From Haladaptatus sp. QDMS2 (GTDB lineage: Archaea > Halobacteriota > Halobacteria > Halobacteriales > Halococcaceae), in assembly GCF_029338295.1 (NCBI RefSeq), contig NZ_CP119791.1, positions 2,728,001 through 2,792,000 on the forward strand: a stretch of 64,000 nucleotides of DNA. The letters run 5' to 3'. The notes beneath the pieces are model-generated. The model was not told where the DNA came from. It ran no database searches and worked only from the letters and a program-made list of their open reading frames with translations. The translations under genes were made by a program, and so were the position numbers. Position 1 is the first letter of the stretch; each line of letters begins with the position of its first letter. Shown here one piece after another: positions 43,197-52,868 of the stretch.

Positions 43197-43310
43197 ACGC
43201 GCTCACGTTGTCGAGCCACACGGATAGGTGTTCTTGCCACAAGTAGCGAACGGGAAATTAACTACGGCTGGCACAGTTCATCCGGCTGGGCAAATGATTA
43301 ATGTGGGTCG

Positions 43311-44051
43311 TTACCACTCCATGCCGCCGTTTACCGAGAGAATCTGTCCGGTCATGTAGGCAGACTGCGCGCTCGCGATGTACGACACCATCCCCGTGAT
43401 GTCGTCTACTTCCGCAAACCGGCCGAGCGGGATGCGACTCAGGATTTTCTCTTGGACCCGGTCGGGGACCGTCTCCAGCATCTCGGTGCGGACGAACCCG
43501 GGGGCGACGCAGTTGGCCGTCGAATTGTACCGGGCCATCTCGAGGGCGATGGTTCGGGTGAATCCGAACAGGCCGCTCTTTGTCGTCGCGTAGTTGGCCT
43601 GTCCGTAGTTCCCTTGCTGACCGACCACGCTCGAAATGTTGATCAGTCGGCCGTGTTCGGCTTCGAGGAGGTCGTCGAAAAAGCAGTTCGTGCAGTTGAA
43701 CACGCCACCAAGGTTCACGTCGATGACCCGGTCCCAGTCCTCGCGGGTCATGCTCTTGAACGTCTTGTCGACGGTGATGCCCGCGTTGTTCACGAGCACG
43801 TCGACGGGGCCGACGAGGTCGTGGACGCGCTCGCACATTCCGCTCACCTCGTCGTAGTTCGAGACGTCACACTGGAGTGAAACGGCAGTTCCGCCATTGG
43901 CCTCGATTTCGTCGACGACGGCCGCCGCCTCGGCCTCGCTCGACCGATAGTTCACCACGACCGTTGCACCGTTCCGTGCCAGATCGAGTGCGATTCCTCG
44001 GCCAATACCGCGAGACCCGCCGGTCACCAGACACGTCTGGTTTGTGAGCAT
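43311..44051 (-). CDS. phaB: acetoacetyl-CoA reductase (PHA pathway)
   Basis: A 246-residue short-chain dehydrogenase: TGGSRGIGRG (about 10-19) binds NADPH, NNAGI at about 87-91, catalytic Ser in ISSVVGQQGNYGQANYATTK, Tyr/Lys in the YxxxK part. It supplies (R)-3-hydroxybutyryl-CoA to PHA synthase and closes the phaR-P-E-C-B run (40 bases after phaC). FabG-type keto reduction is the main alternative; the context favours PhaB. Confidence 0.9.
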   Translation of the reverse strand: MLTNQTCLVTGGSRGIGRGIALDLARNGATVVVNYRSSEAEAAAVVDEIEANGGTAVSLQCDVSNYDEVSGMCERVHDLVGPVDVLVNNAGITVDKTFKSMTREDWDRVIDVNLGGVFNCTNCFFDDLLEAEHGRLINISSVVGQQGNYGQANYATTKSGLFGFTRTIALEMARYNSTANCVAPGFVRTEMLETVPDRVQEKILSRIPLGRFAEVDDITGMVSYIASAQSAYMTGQILSVNGGMEW

Positions 44052-44091
44052 GTCCCACACTTCGCAGGGAGAAAGGAAAGTCGTTCCGGGG

Positions 44092-45501
44092 TCAGACCTG
44101 GTCTTTCCAGGACTGCGCCCGCTCTTCTGACACCTTGGCAACCTCCGCGATGGTCGCCACGTCTGCGACTGCGAGGTCGGTCACCGTCTTGATGCCCGCC
44201 TCACGGAGTCGGTCTGCGTAGGTCGGCCCGATGCCGTCTACGGATTCGACGTCCGGCGCGGGGTCTTCTTCGGAGACGAGACTCGATTGCTCGGTCTCGT
44301 CTGCTTCCGTGTCTTCGATTTCGATGGTCGCGCCCGCGTCTTCGGCTTCGACGGCCTCCTCGCCGTCTGCGTCGGGTTCGACCTCGGCTTCTGCTTCCGG
44401 TTCCTCCTCGACCGGCGAGTGGTCGTAGAACCACTGGCTCACGCGCGGCCAGAGGTCGCGGTGGGAACTGCCGGAGACCGAGAGGCCGATGTGACCGGTT
44501 GGGAACTCGTAGGTCTCCACGTCGTCGCTGCCGATGACGTCGTTGAACGGCTTCGAGGACTCTGGGGGAATGAGGTGGTCGTACTCGCCCATAATCTGGA
44601 GGACCGGCATGTCGATGTTCTCCAGGTTCACGCGCTTGCCGTTCAGTTCGAGTTCGTTCTTATAGAGTTTGTTCTGCTGGTAGATGTCCTCTAAGAACTG
44701 GACGTAGGCGTTGCCCGCCACGTCGATGCCGTCCGAGAGCCACATCTCCATGCGGCCGAAATTCTCGACGAAGTCCTCGTTCTCCAAGTTGTCGAACAGG
44801 CGGACGTACTTGTTGACGTAGTTGTCCACTGGGTCCATGAGCGCGAAGCCCACGTCGAGCAACTCACTGGGCATGTTGCCGAGCGTGTCGGCGACGGACT
44901 CGGGCGAGTAGTACTCCTCGTCGCCCCAGAGTTCGAGGACGCCACCCGTATCGTTGAAACACAGGCCAGCGGCCATCAGGCCGAGGCTGCGGACTTTCTC
45001 CGGGTGGAGTGCGGCGTACATCGCGCTCATCGTCCCGCCCATGCAGTAGCCGAGGACGTTGATGGAATCCTGGCCGGAGCGCTCGCGGACGACGTCCACG
45101 CAGTTCTCGATGTAGCGGTTGACGTAGTCGTCGAGCGTCAGGTGGGCGTCCATCCGGGACGGTTCGTTCCAGTCGATGAGGTACACGTCGTGACCCGCGT
45201 CGAGCAGGTGGCGAACCACGCTGCGGTCTGGCTGGAGGTCCAGGATGTACGGTCGATTGATGAGCGCGTAGACGATGAGGATGGGGACCTTGTGCTGTTC
45301 GTCGGTCCGCGACTCGTAGTGGAGCAGTTCCAGCTTGTTCTCGGTGTAGACGACCTCACTCGGCGTCTCGCCTACGTCGACTTCGAGCATTCGCGCCAGC
45401 TGCTCGGGGGCGATGTCGCCCTTTTCGAAGCCCTCGGTGGCGGCTTCGAACGCACGGCGCTGGAGGTCAAGGGTCGCTGCGACCGGGTTCATGAAAGCCA
45501 T
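44092..45501 (-). CDS. phaC: class III poly(R)-hydroxyalkanoate synthase, catalytic subunit
   Basis: A 469-residue synthase. The lipase-like box GYCMGG gives catalytic Cys 153, with Asp 308 (GEYDHLIPP) and His 337 (TGHIGLS) completing the triad. The class III core ends near residue 365. An acidic linker (about 364-412) and a helix-hairpin-helix-like domain ([19 protein letters not shown], about 415-469) follow, an extension absent from bacterial class III enzymes. It works with PhaE, whose gene ends one base before this start. Confidence 0.95.
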   Translation of the reverse strand: MAFMNPVAATLDLQRRAFEAATEGFEKGDIAPEQLARMLEVDVGETPSEVVYTENKLELLHYESRTDEQHKVPILIVYALINRPYILDLQPDRSVVRHLLDAGHDVYLIDWNEPSRMDAHLTLDDYVNRYIENCVDVVRERSGQDSINVLGYCMGGTMSAMYAALHPEKVRSLGLMAAGLCFNDTGGVLELWGDEEYYSPESVADTLGNMPSELLDVGFALMDPVDNYVNKYVRLFDNLENEDFVENFGRMEMWLSDGIDVAGNAYVQFLEDIYQQNKLYKNELELNGKRVNLENIDMPVLQIMGEYDHLIPPESSKPFNDVIGSDDVETYEFPTGHIGLSVSGSSHRDLWPRVSQWFYDHSPVEEEPEAEAEVEPDADGEEAVEAEDAGATIEIEDTEADETEQSSLVSEEDPAPDVESVDGIGPTYADRLREAGIKTVTDLAVADVATIAEVAKVSEERAQSWKDQV

Positions 45502-45502
45502 C

Positions 45503-46048
45503 TCAGTTCTCCTCTAGGAGCTGGTCAAGCTTGTCTTCGACGCGCTGCTGGCGGCGCTCGAGTTCGACGAGGCGCTCGCCGACTTCCATAACGTCACTGC
45601 GCGTGGCGAAGCCCCACTGCTGGAGGGCGTCTTCGCTCGCGGCGTCCGCCTGGTCGCGCATCTCCATCATCGCCTCGACGAACTGGCCGGTGCCGGCGGC
45701 GAACGCGGAGGTGCTCATGGCCTCTTTGAACGCCTTGTTGGCGCTCTGGAGCCAGATGTCGCGGAACTCGGTTACGTCCACGTCCTCGCCCTCGGCCATG
45801 TCGCTCGCTCGCGTCATCATTCGCTCTGCGGCGTCCATCCACACCTCGTAGGCGCGGGAGTAGCCTTCCATGCCCTGGGTGAGCTGTTCTTCGTCCGGCA
45901 CGGAGTCCTCGAAGGCGTCGGCCCAGGCGTCGAGGAAGGCCGATTGGGCTTCCATGTTCTTCTCGAACGAACGCGCGACGCTGTCGTTCCACTGTTCTAC
46001 GAACTGACTCCACTGCTCTTGCATCTCGTTTTGGCTCATATTACTCAT
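45503..46048 (-). CDS. phaE: PhaE-like PHA synthase subunit
   Basis: A 181-residue helical, acidic protein with a C-terminal leucine-type coiled coil ([20 protein letters not shown]). It is the partner of class III PhaC; the haloarchaeal form is shorter than bacterial PhaE. An ATG 12 bases further in (MSQNEMQEQ) is an alternative start. It is 42 bases after phaP and one base before phaC. Confidence 0.9.
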   Translation of the reverse strand: MSNMSQNEMQEQWSQFVEQWNDSVARSFEKNMEAQSAFLDAWADAFEDSVPDEEQLTQGMEGYSRAYEVWMDAAERMMTRASDMAEGEDVDVTEFRDIWLQSANKAFKEAMSTSAFAAGTGQFVEAMMEMRDQADAASEDALQQWGFATRSDVMEVGERLVELERRQQRVEDKLDQLLEEN

Positions 46049-46090
46049 GATAAATAATCGGGTGACCGCGGTAAAAAGTGATTCGCCGAA

Positions 46091-46600
46091 TCAGGCTTCG
46101 AGCTGCTCGCGGGCCTGGTCCTGGAACTCCTCTGCCTGGGACTCGAAGCGCTCGACTGCTTCGACCGTCTGGGACTCCATGTCCTCGTTGGTCTCGAGCA
46201 TGAGCTTCGTCTGCTCTTTGAGCGCGTCGAGGTACTCCTCGGAGAGTTCGTCGTAGTTCTCGACGCTGCGCTCGAACTCCTGTTCGAAGCCGTCGAACAG
46301 TTCGGCGTGGCTCTCTGCGAGCGTGTCGAACTGCTCGTCGACGATGTCACGGACCTGCTCTACGTTGCCGCGGGAGCCGGGCACCGTTGCCTCGATTGCG
46401 TCTAAGTAGCTGTGGAAAGCGGCCTTCGTGAAGGCGACGCCCGACTGCTGGGCGGACTTCTGGCTCTCGACACCGTTGAGGAAGAGCTTACCCATGTTCT
46501 TCTGGAAGGAGATGGTCTGCTCTGCCATGCGCTGGCTCTGGTTGATCATCGTGCGCTGCATCTCGAATGCTGCCGAAACAGGCGTTGTGTATTGACTCAT
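46091..46600 (-). CDS. phaP: phasin-like PHA granule protein
   Basis: A 169-residue all-helical protein rich in Glu, Gln and Ala (MQRTMINQSQRMAEQTISFQ; later heptad-like repeats), matching haloarchaeal PhaP, the main granule-coat protein that sets granule size. Three bases separate it from phaR, so the two are translated from one message. Confidence 0.88.
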   Translation of the reverse strand: MSQYTTPVSAAFEMQRTMINQSQRMAEQTISFQKNMGKLFLNGVESQKSAQQSGVAFTKAAFHSYLDAIEATVPGSRGNVEQVRDIVDEQFDTLAESHAELFDGFEQEFERSVENYDELSEEYLDALKEQTKLMLETNEDMESQTVEAVERFESQAEEFQDQAREQLEA

Positions 46601-46603
46601 GAT

Positions 46604-46912
46604 TTAATCCTCTCTGTTGCGTTTGACCGGAATGACGACCGTTTGGACGATGTCGCCTTCTTCAATGTCGAGCGCCTCGCGCTCGGCGTCGGGGATGCTG
46701 ATGCGTCCCCCGCTCTGGACACGGGTCTTGAACGTCGCCATGCCCATACTCATCGCGCCAAGCTGCGAGAGACCGGAAAGCCCCGACCCCGTACTCGCCC
46801 CGAACATGGACTGCATAAGGTCCTGTTGCTGGTCGAGTGCCTGCTGGCTCGCCTGCTGGAACTGCCGGGCAAACTGCGCCGGCGTCCACATCATCTCGTC
46901 ATTCTCGGTCAT
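46604..46912 (-). CDS. phaR: AbrB-type PHA regulator
   Basis: A 102-residue protein: a Gln/Met-rich helical N-terminus (about 8-55) suited to granule binding and a SpoVT/AbrB swapped-hairpin domain (about 61-100: TRVQSGGRISIPDAEREALD). In Haloferax mediterranei the homologous PhaR represses phaRP and senses granules. First gene of the phaRPECB run; phaJ is divergent, and a perfect palindrome lies between them. Confidence 0.88.
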   Translation of the reverse strand: MTENDEMMWTPAQFARQFQQASQQALDQQQDLMQSMFGASTGSGLSGLSQLGAMSMGMATFKTRVQSGGRISIPDAEREALDIEEGDIVQTVVIPVKRNRED

Positions 46913-46970
46913 TGCTCAACACCACCTACACCCTCCAAAGGGATAAAGATTACTCAAGATACCATCTATT

Positions 46971-46983
46971 ACCATTCAATGGT
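46971..46983. promoter_or_regulatory. palindrome in the phaR-phaJ promoter region
   Basis: ACCATT-C-AATGGT, a perfect 13-base palindrome, is flanked by ACCATC on the left and GGTTCT/GGTGGTAG on the right. It lies 59 bases upstream of phaR and 70 bases upstream of phaJ, a good place for PhaR to control both directions. Confidence 0.5.
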
Positions 46984-47052
46984 TCTGGGTGGTAGTGCTT
47001 GTACATATCAACACAATACTTTATGATGTGCGAGAACGAATCGCAGGTATTG

Positions 47053-47688
47053 ATGAGTTCTGAACCGCGGCACCAATCGTTGGCAGAAACGTGGATGAAA
47101 ACGTCCACACGTCTGTTCAACAGTGCATGGGAGGCGAATCGGGCAACCCTCGCTGCGTTCGGGGTTCCGACGCTGAGTTCGAATGGTGAAACCTCGACCA
47201 GCGACACGGAAGCAGAAGACGACGACGTACACGCGCTCGCAGGCGTGAATCTCGACGACTGGGACGTCGAAGTCACCGCAGACCGGCGAGACGCCCTCGA
47301 CATCGGCGACAAAGTCCGATTCACGAAGACGATTACAGAGGAGGACGTCATCGAGTTCGCGCGCGCGAGCGGCGACACGAACCGGCTGCACCTCGACGCA
47401 GAGTACGCAGAAAAGACACGCTTCAAGGGTCGCATCGTCCACGGCACACTCGCCGCGGGCCTCATCAGCGCCGCGCTGGCTCGCCTTCCCGGCCTCGTCA
47501 TCTACCTCTCGCAAGACGTGGAGTTCCGCAACCCGATTCGCATCGGCGACCGCGTCACCGCGGAGGTGGAAATCGTAGAGGACCTCGGCAACTACCGATA
47601 TCGCCTCTCGACCATCGTCACCGACGGCGAGGACACCATCGTCGACGGCGAAGCCGTCGTCCTCCTCGACAAGCGCCCAGCGGCCTAG
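47053..47688 (+). CDS. phaJ: R-specific enoyl-CoA hydratase with phasin-like N-terminus
   Basis: A 211-residue protein. Residues 1-60 form a helical segment (SLAETWMKTSTRLFNSAWEA) and acidic linker; residues 75-205 are a MaoC hydratase with FARASGDTNRLHLDAEYA (catalytic Asp/His) and FKGRIVHGTLAAGLIS. It converts enoyl-CoA to (R)-3-hydroxyacyl-CoA for PHA synthesis. In-frame ATGs at 47023 and 47026 exist, but TACTTTATG (47017-47025) looks like the TATA box, which points to 47053. Confidence 0.85.
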   Translation: MSSEPRHQSLAETWMKTSTRLFNSAWEANRATLAAFGVPTLSSNGETSTSDTEAEDDDVHALAGVNLDDWDVEVTADRRDALDIGDKVRFTKTITEEDVIEFARASGDTNRLHLDAEYAEKTRFKGRIVHGTLAAGLISAALARLPGLVIYLSQDVEFRNPIRIGDRVTAEVEIVEDLGNYRYRLSTIVTDGEDTIVDGEAVVLLDKRPAA

Positions 47689-48539
47689 GACTGCCCGTTC
47701 AAGAACGACTGGACCACGCCGTTGAACGCTCGCGGCTGTTCCCGAGGCGGCCAGTGGCCACAATTTTCGAAGACGTGCAGGTCGCTATCACTGATTTTCT
47801 CCGCCGCGCGAACCGACCAGGATACCGGAAACAGCGGGTCGTCTTTGCCGTGGACGAGCAGCGTGGGGACTGACACCTCATCTAACTCTCCGACGTAGTT
47901 CGTTTTCAGCCCACCGAGCAGGAATTCGCTTCGCTGCCAACTCGTGAGCGCCTCGCCCACCGCCGGGTCCTGGGTCGCCTGGTACACGTCGTCTACGAAT
48001 TCGGCTTCCGCGTTGCTCGTGAATTGGCGGAGACTCTCGCGCACGGAAAAGCGCGACCCGGTCGCTCCGGCCCACCAGAACGAATCGAAGCCGGGTGTCC
48101 AGAGCGCCACTGACGCCGGAAACCGCCAGGGGGCGTCGCTCCCGAGACCGTGGCTGTTCACGAGAACCAGCCGGTCGACCTCGTCGTCGAGCGCGTGGCC
48201 GAGCGCAACCGCCCCACCCATCGAAATGCCGACGAGCGTGGGCGAATCGATGTCGAGGTCGTCGAGGAACGCGGCGAGAACGTCCTGATAGTAGTCCGTG
48301 GTGTACCGGCGGTTCGGCTTCTCGCTCTCGCCGTGGCCGGGGAAGTCGAGGGCGTAGACCTCGTGGTCTTCGGCCAGCACCGGCAGCGTGTGTCGCCAGG
48401 AGACGGTGGCCGCGTCGAGGCCGATGCCGTGTAACAGGACAATAGGGTCCCCCTCTCCGGCGGTCAGATAGCGAACGCCGACGGACTCGTTTTCGACGGT
48501 CAACTCGACGTGTTTCGACGTCGGCGAGAGCATACTCAT
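47685..48539 (-). CDS. alpha/beta hydrolase
   Basis: A 284-residue hydrolase fold enzyme: oxyanion turn LHGIGLDAATVSWRHTLP, nucleophile elbow GISMGG (Ser near 98), acid in VHGKDDPLFPV (about 233-243) and His in FENCGHWPPREQP. Might be a depolymerase, esterase or hydrolase of the neighbouring PHA module, but only proximity supports that. The stop overlaps phaJ by four bases, convergent. Confidence 0.87.
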   Translation of the reverse strand: MSMLSPTSKHVELTVENESVGVRYLTAGEGDPIVLLHGIGLDAATVSWRHTLPVLAEDHEVYALDFPGHGESEKPNRRYTTDYYQDVLAAFLDDLDIDSPTLVGISMGGAVALGHALDDEVDRLVLVNSHGLGSDAPWRFPASVALWTPGFDSFWWAGATGSRFSVRESLRQFTSNAEAEFVDDVYQATQDPAVGEALTSWQRSEFLLGGLKTNYVGELDEVSVPTLLVHGKDDPLFPVSWSVRAAEKISDSDLHVFENCGHWPPREQPRAFNGVVQSFLNGQS

Positions 48540-48584
48540 CGGAGAATCATCAGAAAGGACGGCATTTGAGGCTTTGGGATGCGG

Positions 48585-49880
48585 CTACTTCTGGTCGTAC
48601 GCGCCGCCGCGTTCCAGTTCCCCCCGCCGCCTGAGAACGTGGGGCGTCCGACACACGCCTTCCGCACCCGTCACCTGCGGGACGGTGCAGTTGTTACAGC
48701 TCTCACAGACGACCCGACTGTCGACCTGCCGGAGCAAGCGCGTCGCGAGTCGCGGTTCCGCGTAGAACGGCCGGGCCAACCCGACCATATCGCACGCACC
48801 GGTCGAGAGCAGGCGGTCGATTTGTGGCCGCGACCGAACGCCACCTTCCAGCAACACTGGCACGTCCACCACCCCGCGGACGGCCCGACAGATTGCCTCG
48901 TTCCACCCCGCATCTCGCGAGAACCGCCGCGCCTGTAGGCGATTGGCGAGTGCAACCAGTCGCGCTCGCCATCGCCCGCCGAACGCTGCTTCGTACCCCG
49001 ACTGCAAGTCGTCTAATTGCCACGCTCGCGCCGGAAACGCACCACGAACGATGCTCGTATCCCAGAACGTGGAGACCTGCACGGGCGCGAGCGCATCGAA
49101 CCCGAGGTCGGCGGCTCGGCGGGCCAGTTCCACGCCGTCGTCGAACGAGAGTCGCGGCCGCGCGAATGCGGGGGCCGCCGTCTCCGCCGGAATCTTCGTC
49201 ACGAGCGGCACGTCGCCCGCATGATCGCGAATCGCCTCGTAGACGCATTCGAGAAATCGAAAGCCGTCGGCGAACTCGTCTTCCCGTCGGTTGTAGTACG
49301 GCGAGAGGAACTGCTGGATGATGCCCATGTTCGCTCCGGCGAGGTGGATGCCGTCGTACCCGGCGTCCACCGCGTGTCCCGCCGCGACGCCGAAATCCGC
49401 CGCCAGGTCGTACACCTCGTCGGTCGAGAGGACGCGTGCATCGTAGGCAAGTACGCCGAACCGGTCGAGTGCCCGGAGCACTGCCGGGGGCCGCGAGACG
49501 GCCAGTTGCGGGAGGTGTGGGTGTTTCTGCCGGTAGCCCGCGTGCCACGTCTCCATGCTCCGCAAGCCGCCGTGTTCGAGTTGCAAGAAAATACGCCCGC
49601 CGTGGTCGTGAATCGCGTCGGTGAGTCCAGAGAGGGTCGCGACGAACGCGGGGTCGTGAACGCGCGTCATACCGGGGGCCGCACAGCCGCCCTCGCCTTG
49701 AACGATGGTCGCCCCCTGAAAGATGAGTCCGACGCCCGACGCGGCGGCTGGTTCGAGTTTCTCCGTGAGTATCTCGACCGAATCCGGCCCCGTGCCTGCA
49801 CATTCCAGTAACGGGGCGCGGTACAGTCGATTGGCCACGTCACAGCCACCGAGTGCCACCGGATCGTGAATCGATGGCAT
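48585..49880 (-). CDS. old yellow enzyme-type NADH:flavin oxidoreductase
   Basis: A 431-residue FMN TIM barrel. Signatures: LEHGGLRS (about 101-108), AGYDGIHLAGANMGIIQQFL, SPYYNRREDEFA, and LLEGGVRSRPQIDRLL. A cysteine group C-x2-C-x2-C-x11-C (CESCNNC plus one) near residues 397-415 corresponds to the Fe-S site of the FadH/2,4-dienoyl-CoA reductase branch, yet the C-terminal flavodoxin/NADP domains of that branch are absent. ATG 49880 is chosen. Confidence 0.88.
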   Translation of the reverse strand: MPSIHDPVALGGCDVANRLYRAPLLECAGTGPDSVEILTEKLEPAAASGVGLIFQGATIVQGEGGCAAPGMTRVHDPAFVATLSGLTDAIHDHGGRIFLQLEHGGLRSMETWHAGYRQKHPHLPQLAVSRPPAVLRALDRFGVLAYDARVLSTDEVYDLAADFGVAAGHAVDAGYDGIHLAGANMGIIQQFLSPYYNRREDEFADGFRFLECVYEAIRDHAGDVPLVTKIPAETAAPAFARPRLSFDDGVELARRAADLGFDALAPVQVSTFWDTSIVRGAFPARAWQLDDLQSGYEAAFGGRWRARLVALANRLQARRFSRDAGWNEAICRAVRGVVDVPVLLEGGVRSRPQIDRLLSTGACDMVGLARPFYAEPRLATRLLRQVDSRVVCESCNNCTVPQVTGAEGVCRTPHVLRRRGELERGGAYDQK

Positions 49881-49918
49881 GAGGCCGCATACGCGGGACG
49901 AACACAAAAAGCAGCGGA

Positions 49919-50044
49919 TTAGAGGCCAACCCAGGAGAGGATGCGACCGAGGAACAACAGTCCGACAAGGATGCCGATGGTCACGAGAATGCCGACGCCG
50001 AGCCCGACGCCGGAATACGTCTTCTCCTGCTCACTTCGACACAT
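49919..50044 (-). CDS. 41-residue single-span membrane protein
   Basis: Begins MCRSEQEKTYSG and continues as one glycine-rich hydrophobic helix (VGILVTIGILVGLLFLG) ending RILSWVGL. The ATG lies inside the last codons of cgi121 (14-base overlap), so translation is likely coupled. Function unknown; conserved small membrane proteins of this kind are common in haloarchaea. Confidence 0.65.
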   Translation of the reverse strand: MCRSEQEKTYSGVGLGVGILVTIGILVGLLFLGRILSWVGL

Positions 50045-50531
50045 CGAGCAGAGCAACCTGCTCCAGCACGAGGGCTTCGAGCGACGCATTCGACGCGCCG
50101 CGTTCCGCCTCGCCAATGTCGAAGAAGGTGCAGACGCGCTCTTCGTCGTAGTGACCGAGTGTTTTCTTCTCGGTCAGCAGGTCGGAAACCGCCGCGCTCG
50201 CCGCCTGTTCGTCTCCGTTCTCGCGCTCCGCATCGACCAACACGACGAGGTCACACTCGCCCTCGTTCGCCCCAATGGCGAGCGCCCGGTTTATCTGGCG
50301 GCGGGCGGCGACGTAGAGCAGAATTTCGACCGCGCGGTCGTCGGCGACGTTCTCACCGCGTTCGAACGCCCGGTCCGCGAGTTCCACCGCCCGCCGAAGG
50401 TGCGCGTCGCTCACGACGTACCGCGAGTCGAACGCCTGAATCGTACAATCGGTCTCCGCACCAATCTCCTGTAACCGGCTGACGAAGGCGGTGATGTCTT
50501 CGATTTCAGCCGTTCCTTCGACCACGCGCAT
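50031..50531 (-). CDS. cgi121: KEOPS complex subunit Cgi121
   Basis: A 166-residue protein of the Cgi121/TPRKB family that binds the tRNA 3' end and Bud32 in the complex making N6-threonylcarbamoyladenosine (t6A). Recognisable parts: IQAFDSRYVVSDAHLRRAVE, then EILLYVAARRQINRALAIG, the conserved region for tRNA and kinase contact. Its ATG shares a base with the hel308 stop (TGATG), a coupling between tRNA modification and repair genes. Confidence 0.9.
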   Translation of the reverse strand: MRVVEGTAEIEDITAFVSRLQEIGAETDCTIQAFDSRYVVSDAHLRRAVELADRAFERGENVADDRAVEILLYVAARRQINRALAIGANEGECDLVVLVDAERENGDEQAASAAVSDLLTEKKTLGHYDEERVCTFFDIGEAERGASNASLEALVLEQVALLDVSK

Positions 50532-52786
50532 CAGAAATCACCGAACGTCGCCTGGTCCTCTTCGCTCTCGTCGTCTGGCGACTGGGTGGCCGACGTCGCC
50601 TGCGCCTTTGCCTCCGAATCGGGGTCCACGCCGCTCATCGAGGCGTCCTGCCTCCCGGCGTTTTCGAGGATGTTCTCTGCGGTCTTGCGCCGGCCGCGGA
50701 GCGCCCCGAGAACGACCGCCTTGTCCGCATTTCGAAGCTCTGCGCGGGTCGTGATGCCGGCTTCGAACAGCCGGCGGGCGCGTTTTCGACCCACACCGCG
50801 CACGCCCGCGAGGTCGAGAAGTTCCTCGCCAACGCCGTACTGGACGCGCTTTCGCGCCTCTCTGACGGCGGGTGCCCATTGCAGGTCGAGTTCCCCAGCG
50901 AGGCGCTCTGCGGCTCCGAGCAACCAGTCGGCCGTCTCCACCTTCCCGCGGATGTCGCCCGGCCCGATGCCGTAGCGGTCGGTGATGCGGTCTTCGTCCT
51001 CCTCGCTCGCCCAGTCTTCCATCATGCGGGCGGTTTTGTGCGCCGAAAGCCAGTCCTCGAAGGGGCCGGCGTCGAACTCGCTCGGCATCCGGCCGAGGTA
51101 CTCATCCTCGCGCTCGTAGGCCTCTTCGGTGTACTGTTCGCGGTCGCCGGAGCGCAGATAGAGCTGATACATGTTCGGCGTCCGACTCACGAGGTGATAC
51201 AACCCGAAGGCGGTCGGGCGTTCGTCTGTCGCGCGGAGGCCGTCGATGATTTCGGCGGCGCTCATCGGGTCTACGTACAGCCGCGAGACGGTGTGGCCGA
51301 TGCTCGTCGCGAACATATCGTCGCCCTCGCGTTCTAAGAACCCGTTCACTTCGAGGTAGTCGAGGACGTTGTCGAGCACCTGTTCGATGCGCCCCTGTTC
51401 GGTCGTCTGCGTCGCGTAGAGCGTCTGGTCTAAGAATTCGAGCAAGCCCTCGCGGGAATCGGCGAAGCCGGAGGCCACGGTCGCGAGGATGTGGGTGCGC
51501 ATCGCGGGTTCGGCGGCCAGTTTCGAGCGCACGTTCTCGGGACCGGTCCAGATGTAGCGGTCGAACAACTCGTCGAGTTCGTCATGGGAGTTCGCGAGCA
51601 AGACGGCTTCGCCGTGGGGGTCGAGTCCTGGCCGCCCCGCCCGCCCGCACATCTGGTGGACTTCGAGCACCGAGAGCGGTTTCATCCCGCCGAGCGTGCC
51701 ATCGTAGCGCCGCCAGTCGCGGACGATGACGCGGCGACTCGGCGTGTTCACGCCTGCTGCGAGCGTCGGTGTCGCGGAAACCACCTTGATGAGCCGCTCG
51801 CGGAACGCATCCTCGACGAGCGTCCGGTGGTCGTTAGTCAGCCCGGCGTGGTGGAACGCTGCGCCTCGCTTCACCGCGTCCGCGAGGTTGTCGCTCGTCT
51901 CCGTGTCCGAAATATCGCGAATCTCTTTTGCGAGTTCCGCGAGTTGCCGTTTCTCGTCTGCGTCGAGGAAGTCTTCGACGGCCCCTGCGAGGCGGCGCGC
52001 GGCGGCCTCCGCGTTCCGCCGCGAATTGACGAATACGAGCGTCGAGCCGCCGTCTTCGAGCGTATCTTTGACGATAGCCGCGGTCGGTTTCTCGCCGTTT
52101 CTGACCGGGAGTGACCGCTGTGTACCGTCTTCCAGATGGAGCGCCTGTCCGTAGTGGACGCCCTTCTGTAACTCGATTGGCCGCCAGTCGGAGTCGATGA
52201 GCGTCGCGTCCAGCCAGTCTGCGATGTCCTCGGGGTTGCCAACGGTCGCAGAGAGCGCGACCGTCTGGAGGCCGGGGTTGCGCTGGCGGAGTTTCGCGAG
52301 GGTGACTTCGAGCGTCGGACCGCGATTGCGGTCGTCGACGAGGTGGACTTCGTCCGCGACGGCGCAGGTCAATTCGTCGATCCACGGTGCGCCGTTTCGC
52401 ACGAGCGAGTCCACTTTCTCGCTGGTCGCGACGACGATGTCGCACTTGCCGAGCCACTCGCCGTCAGATTCGTAGTTGCCCGTCGAGACGCCGATTGTCA
52501 GGCCGTACTGCTCGAACTGCTCGAACTCGGCCTTTTTTTCGCTCGCGAGCGCGCGCAGGGGAACGATATAGAGTGCTTTCCCGCCGCGCTCGACGCTCGC
52601 GAGCATGGCGAGTTGGGCGATGAGCGTCTTCCCACTCGCCGTCGGCACGCTCGCGACGATGCTCTGTCCCTCCGTGATTCCCGCCTCGACTGCTTCGCCC
52701 TGTGGCGGATAGAGCGATTCGATACCGGCGTCCTGCAGGTGGCCCGGGAACCACTCGGGGACGGAAGTGAGGTCCGCGACATCCAT
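50531..52786 (-). CDS. hel308: Hel308 DNA helicase
   Basis: A 751-residue superfamily 2 helicase that acts on stalled forks, unwinding lagging strands 3'-5'. Walker A VPTASGKT at 47-54, DEVH at 145-148, motif [13 protein letters not shown], motif [12 protein letters not shown], then the winged-helix, ratchet and helix-hairpin-helix domains ([15 protein letters not shown] near residues 665-680). The disordered acidic tail ends DQATFGDF, a possible PCNA-type hook. First gene of the hel308-cgi121-microprotein operon. Confidence 0.96.
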   Translation of the reverse strand: MDVADLTSVPEWFPGHLQDAGIESLYPPQGEAVEAGITEGQSIVASVPTASGKTLIAQLAMLASVERGGKALYIVPLRALASEKKAEFEQFEQYGLTIGVSTGNYESDGEWLGKCDIVVATSEKVDSLVRNGAPWIDELTCAVADEVHLVDDRNRGPTLEVTLAKLRQRNPGLQTVALSATVGNPEDIADWLDATLIDSDWRPIELQKGVHYGQALHLEDGTQRSLPVRNGEKPTAAIVKDTLEDGGSTLVFVNSRRNAEAAARRLAGAVEDFLDADEKRQLAELAKEIRDISDTETSDNLADAVKRGAAFHHAGLTNDHRTLVEDAFRERLIKVVSATPTLAAGVNTPSRRVIVRDWRRYDGTLGGMKPLSVLEVHQMCGRAGRPGLDPHGEAVLLANSHDELDELFDRYIWTGPENVRSKLAAEPAMRTHILATVASGFADSREGLLEFLDQTLYATQTTEQGRIEQVLDNVLDYLEVNGFLEREGDDMFATSIGHTVSRLYVDPMSAAEIIDGLRATDERPTAFGLYHLVSRTPNMYQLYLRSGDREQYTEEAYEREDEYLGRMPSEFDAGPFEDWLSAHKTARMMEDWASEEDEDRITDRYGIGPGDIRGKVETADWLLGAAERLAGELDLQWAPAVREARKRVQYGVGEELLDLAGVRGVGRKRARRLFEAGITTRAELRNADKAVVLGALRGRRKTAENILENAGRQDASMSGVDPDSEAKAQATSATQSPDDESEEDQATFGDF

Positions 52787-52868
52787 TACTCCCTTGTTGG
52801 GAGGTCTTTGCGTTTAAAGTGTCGCACCCTCCGTCAACCCTAATACCCACTCGGCCAAAGCGCAGGCC

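Noticed and set aside
46999-47052. Upstream TTG or ATG starts for PhaJ at 46999, 47023 and 47026
   Set aside because: TACTTTATG at 47017-47025 looks like the TATA box, so these codons would lie in or before the promoter.
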